This document shows positions 57,452 through 64,000 of a stretch of 64,000 nt of DNA, in pieces (positions within the stretch are counted from its first letter, which is position 1; each line of letters opens with the position of its first letter). The translations under genes were made by a program, and so were the position numbers. The notes beneath the pieces were generated by a model. The model saw only the letters and a program-made list of their open reading frames with translations. It had not been told where the DNA came from and searched no databases. This DNA comes from Metallyticus violacea (taxonomy: Eukaryota > Arthropoda > Insecta > Mantodea > Metallyticidae), in contig CM060831.1 of assembly GCA_030762175.1 (NCBI GenBank), positions 83,049,501 through 83,113,500 of the forward strand. The letters run 5' to 3'.

Positions 57452-57583
57452 TTATTTGAGATCCAATTTGTATTTTTTATTTTCAGTCATTTCTTCGCAC
57501 TTTAGCACCAGATCAATAATAATATCCTTCTCACATTTACTAAAATTTGCCGTTTGCATTCTCTTTGACTTTTCCTTGTGCAT
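57452..57583 (-). pseudogene. Harb-2 Myb/SANT-like ORF remnant
   Basis: A 43-residue frame from ATG at 57583: KRMQTANFSKCEKDIIIDLV, then LKCEEMTENKK, then a stop at the deletion joint. This is the first helix region of the Myb/SANT-like domain (Myb_DNA-bind_5 type) coded by Harbinger ORF1. It is open from start to stop but covers only the first part of the domain. It gives the ancestral three-Ile sequence used to interpret the microsatellite in Harb-1. Confidence 0.75.
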
Positions 57584-57810
57584 GTTTAAAACGAGGCAGA
57601 AAAACTGAATAACTATTTATTTTCTCAGGATAAACAGTTAAACATCAACTCGCTCTAAACACGAAATTCACTATTATTTTGCCTGACGGTTAGGGCAAAC
57701 GTTCTCTGGGGTTATTTTTATGCATCAGAAATGATGATTGCCCTCTAGTTACTTTATAAATTATAGCTAAAAAGTAATCTAAGTTAGCAACTTTTACACA
57801 ACCGGCTCTT

Positions 57811-58351
57811 AGTCCCTTATAAGCCAGGGGCACCACGTATTTCCACGACTTAGGTTTGTCCTCATACATACATATACTACCCTCGAGGTTCCTCACTCAC
57901 TTCGCCACTAGAACTCGAGTAAGAACTTGTAACCACATCGACAACATGCCATTTCCAAGCGGAGGGTCTGCTGGGTGCTTTCAGCCCTGCTTGTAACGCC
58001 GAGTGTCCGAGGTCAAGACGTGCAGCGTGGCCGCGGAGATTACCCGGAGCCTCCACTATTAATGTTATGTACCATAAGCGATGACAGGAGGGTATGAAGG
58101 TATTTCTAACTGTGGAATAAGATAAATTAATTCCCGAAGCGCTTTAAGGATAGGAGGCAGGCATAGAGCGGCATTCATACCTTCAGGAGATGGGCTGGCT
58201 GAAGCCTTGGACAGCCTTCTGGCGACGAAACCACCAACATGACCCAAAACAATAGCACGGACCCAACAGAGCACGAGGTAATTTTAAATAAAAAGCGCCA
58301 TCGCGCCGAGGTAAACCACATCAGTTCAACTTTCCCATGAACGAATGAACG
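57811..58351. other. CpG-richer stretch, no assigned gene
   Basis: From about 57950 to 58320 the sequence is markedly richer in CG dinucleotides than the rest of the window. It contains the 69-codon frame described next and nothing else recognisable. Confidence 0.4.
58065..58274 (-). CDS. hypothetical 69-residue frame in CpG-rich stretch
   Basis: On the minus strand an ATG at 58274 opens 69 codons (start MLCWVRAIVLGHVGGFVARR, end PPVIAYGT). I do not recognise it. The composition is plausible for protein (a hydrophobic stretch, then a Pro- and Leu-rich C-terminal half) and the CG-rich codons differ from neighbouring DNA. It has no visible promoter, polyadenylation signal or clean splice sites. 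It could be an exon of a host gene, a piece of an unknown element, or chance. Confidence 0.2.
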   Translation of the reverse strand: MLCWVRAIVLGHVGGFVARRLSKASASPSPEGMNAALCLPPILKALRELIYLIPQLEIPSYPPVIAYGT

Positions 58352-58622
58352 GTGTTTAAAGCCTGTTTTTTGCTACAGAGGCACCACAGGCGGTGGACAC
58401 TGGTGATACATGAGATGAAATGATAAATTGGGAAAGGATTTTTTTAAGGAAGGAAACGTTACAGGCCTAAGTTTAGGGTACCTCCCCGACATTTGACATT
58501 TATGAGGACTGAGGAAAATCTGGAAAAAACCTCAGTCAGCGAGGACGGTCCTGGCGGGATTCGAACCCCAGACCTCCCGTTTGCGAGTTCGCGCCTTAAC
58601 GACCTCGGCCACCCGTGGCGGT
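58352..58622 (-). repeat. SINE-A copy (A12), in duplicated block
   Basis: Full-length copy with head ccgccacgggtggccgaggt on the minus strand and box B GGTTCGAATCC-type sequence intact. Confidence 0.95.
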
Positions 58623-58779
58623 TTAACGTTAATCTACGATTAATATATAAATTATATTTCCATCGAAATAGAGAATAAAGACCAATTGTGTTTGCCTATA
58701 GGATCGCAAGGTGTAAATGCAAAGTTGATGGGGATGTGAATTATAGCAGGTTTCGAACTAAAGATTAGTAAGACGAGTA

Positions 58780-59224
58780 TAAAACTCAAGGCTGTCTATA
58801 TCCGGGTTCCTCAAGGACAACTTGGGGGCCCAAAATTAGCTTTACCTTGACATTTCAGTTGTGTAATTTTTTTTTGGGGGAGGGTATAAAGGAGCAAAGA
58901 TTTATTAGAGCACTAAGTTTGGTTGCTATTGTGGGCGGGAAAAGCCACTCCTTGTGTCTTGTGATATCAGAAGACAATAGCGAATATAAAAGCCCCTTGG
59001 CCGGATGAAGGGACGAGTATTGAAGGTCCTCATCCATGGCGAACGCCAGCCTGACATTCCCCTTGATATTCGCCATATTCATTGAAGTAGAGACAATGCC
59101 TTAAAATACTGCCCTCTCATGAGCGGGTGTTTTAACTCATGTTTAAAGTTTTGCCAATTTCATTTGTTAACTCATAACATAGAATATGTTTAAATAAAAT
59201 TTTATTCGGGGTTTTAGTCTAGAT
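58780..59224 (+). promoter_or_regulatory. LTR-like promoter/polyadenylation cassette, copy 2
   Basis: TATAAAAG at 58985-58992 and AATAAA at 59193-59198 keep the spacing seen in copy 1, so both signals have been maintained since the duplication. Confidence 0.4.
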
Positions 59225-60087
59225 CAGTGAAATTTTCCGTTTGTGACACCCTTGAGAATCAGATTAGAATTTCTGAGTATCTCTGTTAATTTTTTTAAAT
59301 CAATGTTAAATTATTTAAAACATTTAACTTTAATTGCAATATATAATATTAAATTGTGTTCAAATAAACACTCCACAACAAACAACAAAATATTTCCTTT
59401 TTAATAATAACTTAACATACAATTTATGGCCTGCAATTGGACAAAGTATACCATACAAATGTTTAATATACACTGACTATGAATTATTAAATTAAATAAA
59501 TACAATTTCAAAACCGGAGAACTACATTGTAATTGTAAATAATTAGAACAAAATTTGCTTAATAATGTGAGATTTGTGATCGATGCTGAGAACACAAAAG
59601 TTTGATACCAGGCTTAGCAAAATGGCAACATTGTCCTCAAGGCTAAGCAGTCAATTTCTTGCTTTGGATTTGATTGTCTTTTGTTGTTGTTTGCGTGGTA
59701 TGAGTGATTTCGTTGTTACTGTGTTTTCAAGCTTAGTTATTCTTTTGTTTTATTGTACAGTATAGTTTTAAATGTGACAAAATACCAGCCAGTTATGCTC
59801 TGTTCTCTGGTCCTGTTCCGTGTGTAGAATATTACTATTTTCTCGAAAAGGAAAATTTCCCTAAACTATATAAAATAAAACTTTTGAATTTATGAGGTCG
59901 TCTCTTCTTATTAACCCATGGGTTAGACACCTGAGATGAAACTTAACCCAACTATGGTTCGTCTTTCTCTTCTGCATCACCAATACCAGTAATTGATACC
60001 CTGTAACTTAATACATATGTTTTAAGTAGTCCCTACTATATTTTCGTTTATTCGCAAAATATTTCGCGGCACATTCTTGGTCTAGGT
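59217..60087. mobile_element. hAT-type MITE, copy 2, with 8-bp target duplication
   Basis: The element (59225-60079) is flanked by gtctagat and gtctaggt, an 8-bp duplication with one mismatch, which is the hallmark size for hAT. The left end cagtgaaattttccg with gtgacacccttgagaatcag is kept. The right end is changed relative to copy 1 after gcggcaca. Confidence 0.7.
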
Positions 60088-60124
60088 TTTAGCTAGGAGT
60101 TTTATCCATCGTTTTTTTTTTTTT

Positions 60125-60680
60125 ATACAGAGTGTATCAAAATTGATAGCGCAAACTCAAACGGTTGAAAGTATACGCTAACAGAAGTAAATTTTTCCAA
60201 TTAATATGGGTCCCCAAACAAGCCATGAGCGCAATTTATTAATGCGAATATTTTGCTATTATCCACCACTTACTTCACTCGTTGCGCACTTAGAAGCGGT
60301 CGGCAATGTGTTCGTTGCTTACAAAGCCGAACATTAACACAGAGATGTGACCAAAGATGGACAGGTCGAAGAGGGCCTGTACCTTGGACTCCACGATCAC
60401 CTGAAATCTATCCTTTGGATTCTTCTGTCTGGGGTCATCTCAAAAGCGTAGTGTACAGCATTCCTGTTGATACGGTTGAACAGAAAATTGTACGTGCTTG
60501 TCAAGAATTCCGAGATGATCCAGGGGTGCTTGAAAGAATTTGAGATTCACTGCAGAGACGAGTGCAGTATGATACCCTCATTGGTGGCCCTCAATTGTGA
60601 GAAATCAATTAGAACATGTGTAACATTTTATTTCAGCTAACTGTAAGAGTGTAAAAAGTCACGAAAAGCAGAAATCCCCG
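60125..60680 (+). pseudogene. TnC-2: internally deleted IS630-type transposase
   Basis: Better than TnC-1 in the C-terminal frame (60253-60543): RWTGRRGPVPWTPRSPEIYP, LDSSVWGHLKSVVYSIPVDT, VRACQEFRDDPGVLERI. A stop (TGA) then replaces the Glu codon that continues the frame in TnC-1. Upstream codons in the same frame (YFTRCALRSGRQCVRCLQSR) do not look like transposase and probably cross the deletion. The 5' end is tacagagtgtatcaaaattg. Confidence 0.75.
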
Positions 60681-60728
60681 CTCGGAGAGCAGAGGGGCCG
60701 TTCTGGCAGACAATAGAGAAAATTCTTT

Positions 60729-61176
60729 AGCAAGAAACTTGTTAGGGGAACGTTTCCAGGAAGAACATCAACTACAGTTTCGTTTCGAAGACTGAAAGGC
60801 GCCTCCGTGAAAAAGGGTCAGTCAAAAGATCACCCCCTGTTAGGATGCCCCTGTTAAGTTATCATCTCCCTAGCACACTTGTGTCTTAAGTAGGAGCAGA
60901 CAAGGAAATGCGTTAATTAAAATAGAAGGTGATTATCTTAATATTGTTTTATATGTGAGGTAAGGGCAGTGAATCATGGTTGTCAGTGGCGTATTGCAGT
61001 GACATTCTGAACATAAATGCTCTTATACCTTCGTTCTTTAAATACAGATACTCATTTTCCTACAATATCACTGTTAAATGATTTATTTGATCTTTCAAAG
61101 AACAAAGTTCACCACAAGGGTTTTCCTCACATGCATTGTAAAACTGAAGCTTACAAGTTAAATAACCATCGTGTTT
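60729..61176. other. no gene recognised
   Basis: Flank of duplicated block copy 2. No motif found. Confidence 0.4.
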
Positions 61177-61500
61177 GTCTAGTGGCTAGCATTGCTGACT
61201 GCTGGCAGGGAAACCGGGTTCGATTTCCGGTACCTGCTGGGAACTTTTATAAGTTATCAGGCCTGGAACGGGGTCCACCCAGTTTCGTGAGGACAACTGG
61301 GAAGCTGCCTGATGGAGAGGTGGCGATCTCCGATCACGAAAGCCGGTGATAGGCGACCGCTGATCACATGCCCCCTGCAACACTTCCCTCTATCAATGAA
61401 GTCGTAAGACGAAGATAAAGGAAGCAGAGGTCACTGCGGCAGACCAAGGATCACCCCTGTCTATAGCGCCAAGTGAGAAGAACATGATATGGGAATAAGG
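61177..61500 (+). repeat. SINE-C copy (C2)
   Basis: Best head of the family: box A region gtctagtggctagcattgct and box B GGTTCGATTTCC, 30 bp apart, in a tRNA-like setting. The body carries ggcctggaacggggtccacc and ctgcctgatggagaggtgg. The 3' end gcgccaagtgagaagaac lacks the microsatellite that follows copy C1. Confidence 0.85.
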
Positions 61501-61809
61501 ATTGTCACACTTCACAAATGCTGCACCGATTTGCAGTATACAAATAAAGAGATTCATAGAAGTAAATAAAGTAAATAAAGTTAGTATGTGCCGTTTTATA
61601 ACTGACAGAGCCTGACTTCTTTGTATCTTACTGGCAAAAATATCCTCCTATCTTTGACTGATTAATAACTGAATTGTAACCAACTCTGAAATCCTAAGGT
61701 ACTTGCAGATTCGAAGATGCTGACATGAGAAAAAAAAAACGAACATATGTATTAATTCCCAATTTTTAGTAAACTATCAACAGCTGATAAGTATTCAGCA
61801 CCTATAAGC

Positions 61810-61850
<41 letters not shown>

Positions 61851-62380
61851 TTTGGTTTCTACCTACTTCTTGCACACTGAAAAGTGACCATACATCATCG
61901 TAAATATCTTCTGTACTTCTACGTCTAATGTGTCAGGCACATTTAGTGGCGTTGTGGATTAAATGATTGCTATAATTTGCTTCAAATATTTTATTCGTTA
62001 TCTTCACACAAAAACTCTAATCATACAATGAATAAAACAAATCACGGAGCATGATCCTCAAAATGCCAAAAGGAAGCGGAGTGGCAGTGGAGTCGATATA
62101 TATATACATACATATTAGTGATCCAAGGGATAAAATTATTTAAGTGGATGCTGCATATTATATATGTATAAATAAATTGCATTATTCCTTAAATACAAGA
62201 GCTATGCGCCCGTATAACAACAACACTAAAAATTTCAGTCAAATACAACAACTCCCGTATATTACGGCAGAGTTGACACTGTTGAAATTTATCCAGAGAA
62301 TTCAAGAATACTTCAACTGCTAACTGCGCTGTAAGAAAGAATATCGCATATATGTTGTCCAAATTAACATAGTTAACTTG
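61501..62380. other. no gene; (TA)n at 61812-61849
   Basis: Holds a (TA)n microsatellite of about 19 units and otherwise featureless AT-rich DNA. Confidence 0.5.
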
Positions 62381-63103
62381 GCCTTTAGAGGCGGTGCTTC
62401 GCTAGGTTTACGCCACTCCATTGATTCACTTTTGGACAAGGGATCAAGTAGAGGATCATAGTTTCATCTCCTGTAACAATTGTTTGCAGAACTTCTCTCT
62501 CGTTGCCACGGCAGAGCTCCAAAAACGTCTGACAACAGATGACTCGTTGCTGCTTTTGGACTGAGGAAAGAAGTCTAGGCACCCATCTTGCACTAACCTT
62601 ATTCATGTTTAACTGTTCATTAATAATTTGAAGGACTGTTGTTTTACAAAGGCCCAACTTTGCTGCTATTTCTCTAACTTTGAGCCGCCGGTCTTCCATA
62701 ATTTCTCCTCCCACAAGAGCGAGCGATGTTTTCAGGAGTGAACACTTGCAGGGCCGACCTGCACGCTCTTCGTCCTCAATGCTTTCTTCAACCATTCGAA
62801 TAAGTTTGGCCCATTCTTTTACGGTAGAATATGAGAGGGATGCTTCCCCATATACACCGTCCAATCGTTGTTTAATTTCATTTGGAGTAAGTCCTTTTTT
62901 GTGAAGAACTTAATAACAGCTCACATGTCCAATCTTCTACACATAGCCTTCTTTTTGCAACTATATCTGAACAACTGAACACAGCGGGGCAGAAGTTACA
63001 GTTTTAATTATTTACTTAACTGATAAGGCATGATACCATATAAGGATTTTGTGAAGGTAATAATCATTATCGGCGAGGCCGGAATTTTATGGACCTACCC
63101 TCA
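62381..63103 (-). pseudogene. MarB-4: 5' half of mariner with N-terminal transposase
   Basis: On the minus strand the left terminus tgagggtaggtccataaaat (63103) and leader are followed by a 159-codon frame (62864-62385) that is the longest open MarB stretch: MDGVYGEASLSYSTVKEWAK, RRLKVREIAAKLGLCKTTVL, MNKVSARWVPRLLSSVQKQQ, LQTIVTGDETMILY with the first catalytic Asp. It then slips frame into PCPKVNQWSGVNLAKHRL. Both HTH motifs and the linker are present. The second and third Asp and the right terminus are missing: similarity ends at about 62381. Confidence 0.9.
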
Positions 63104-63667
63104 TATATTAGAGGTCCACTTCTCACATAGAACGTACTTCGAAGATCGTGTAGCAAACATATAAGTAGATAATTCTTTTTACTCTGCGCATATACACTAC
63201 GGTCATTCGTTCAAAACCATATTTTGAATTGGAAAATATTTGCACAGTAATTTCGTGAAATATATCATGAAACAGCACAAAGCGGCAGAAATGCAGTTAG
63301 CAAACAAGTATATTGGCGGGTTACATGACATCACCTCACGATATGATTTCATCTCCACAATAAACAAGTGTCAACATGACTTCATCGCAGCAACAAATCA
63401 GTTTCGACACCTGTGCACACATTTTACTACAGATCTGCAACTCAGTGTGATTAACCGGTGACTGCGTCCAACGCCAATTTTTGTTATGTACCCCCGGCGA
63501 TGCGAAAACTAAAATTCGTGGCGAGCAATGCGATAACCAGCTACGGTAGGTCGGCAATACAGGCCTTACTAGATTTCTTTGTTTGTTTATTTGTTCTTTT
63601 GTTTTACTTTTAGTTTCCTTCTTGTTTTTTGTTTTTTTTTTTTCCGGAGAAAATAAGCCATTGTTTA
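63104..63667. other. no gene recognised
   Basis: Short frames at 63240-63557 on both strands are not recognised. A T-run lies at about 63630. Confidence 0.4.
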
Positions 63668-63855
63668 GCTTTCACCGAACTCCAGAAACCAGCGACAAAA
63701 CTGCCGACAGCCTGAAAAATCAAATACAAGACGTAAAAATCTGACTAGCAAGTTTTGCTGGCTGTTGTTACAGATCGGATTTTTGCGTCTTGTATTTCAC
63801 TCTTCTGACTGTTGGCGGTTCTGAAGCTGGTTGTTTAAGTTGGGTGAAAGCTGGA
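63668..63855. repeat. inverted repeat (fold-back), arms about 78 bp
   Basis: The left arm 63668-63745 and right arm 63776-63853 are reverse complements with about 17 mismatches in 78 positions by hand count. Shared landmarks are agctttcacc, aaccagc, gccaacag-like sequence and aaatacaagacg. The loop is about 30 bp. A fold-back MITE or hairpin-forming locus is possible. Confidence 0.75.
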
Positions 63856-64000
63856 CATTGACTTGGTTTCACCGAAAAAGAAAGGAAAATAAATAGTGAG
63901 AAAACCTGCCAAGTACCCATAGACATGCTGCCCATCCCTTATATGACATTGCACCAAAAAGTTCATTTTTAAAATCTGTCAGAAATTCGTCTTCTTAACC

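Larger units (their letters stand above)
56606..57810. mobile_element. Harb-2: non-autonomous PIF/Harbinger element
   Basis: About 1.2 kb between TAAcggccgattgtgaggag (56606) and, at the right, cacaaccggctcTTA (57796-57810). The termini are imperfect inverted repeats with a 3-bp TWA-type target at each side. Contents are a transposase N-terminal remnant (plus) facing a Myb-like remnant (minus), with the same central deletion as Harb-1. This copy has no LTR insertion and no microsatellite, so it shows the pre-expansion state. Confidence 0.75.
58352..60728. repeat. duplicated block, copy 2
   Basis: Second copy of the 49482-51912 block, same orientation, about 8.9 kb downstream. The internal order of four elements is unchanged. 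Differences are scattered substitutions, the 85-bp deletion between two ccat, and a small G-rich insertion near 58870. Confidence 0.9.

Overview
This window looks like repeat-dense, AT-rich nuclear DNA of an arthropod, most probably an insect. I found no intact host gene, no rRNA, no functional tRNA, no CRISPR array and no bacterial-style operon. Nearly everything recognisable is a transposable element or a decayed piece of one. The mixture is typical of large insect genomes: mariner and related IS630-Tc1-type transposons, hAT, PIF/Harbinger, a CR1/L2-group LINE, a Penelope-like element, solo-LTR-like repeats and three tRNA-derived SINE families. A cockroach, termite or other polyneopteran source is a guess only.

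Layout. 0-4 kb: a SINE-A fragment and an LTR-like repeat with TATA box and polyadenylation signal. 4-8 kb: SINE-B copies, a DDE transposase relic (TnZ) and an internally deleted transposon (TnA-1). 9-12.3 kb: a relic of an uncharacterised conserved protein and a long repeat (R-1). 13-16 kb: a DUF659-type hAT relic and a long inverted repeat. 17-24.4 kb: SINEs, a transposase N-terminus (TnG), mariner MarB-1, a second mariner relic with a 237-bp tandem duplication (TnD), and TnE. 24.9-32.5 kb: three TnF fragments, SINEs and large trinucleotide microsatellites. 32.8-35.8 kb: MarB-2, a second DUF659 hAT relic and a SINE-A dimer. 36.5-38.6 kb: a non-autonomous Harbinger element split by an LTR-like insertion. 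38.8-39.4 kb: a giant pyrimidine microsatellite on the tail of a SINE-C. 40.6-43 kb: TnA-2 and R-2. 44-48 kb: SINEs, a Penelope-like element and a degenerate tandem array of about 145 bp units. 49.5-60.7 kb: a 2.4 kb block present twice (SINE-A, LTR-like cassette, hAT MITE, TnC), with the LINE, MarB-3 and a second Harbinger element between the copies. 61-64 kb: SINE-C, MarB-4 and a fold-back repeat.

Function. None of the protein relics is intact; all carry stops, frameshifts, internal deletions or lost catalytic residues. The window therefore reads as an archive of retroposition (SINEs, LINE, Penelope), cut-and-paste insertion and later rearrangement. The most informative parts are structural: microsatellites that appear to have grown out of identifiable transposon sequence, shared internal deletions that define non-autonomous families, a multi-element duplicated block and two long fold-back repeats. 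I did not find a clear undescribed biological system. The strongest candidates for something uncatalogued are repeat R, the 145-bp array and the conserved protein relic at 9.05-9.69 kb.
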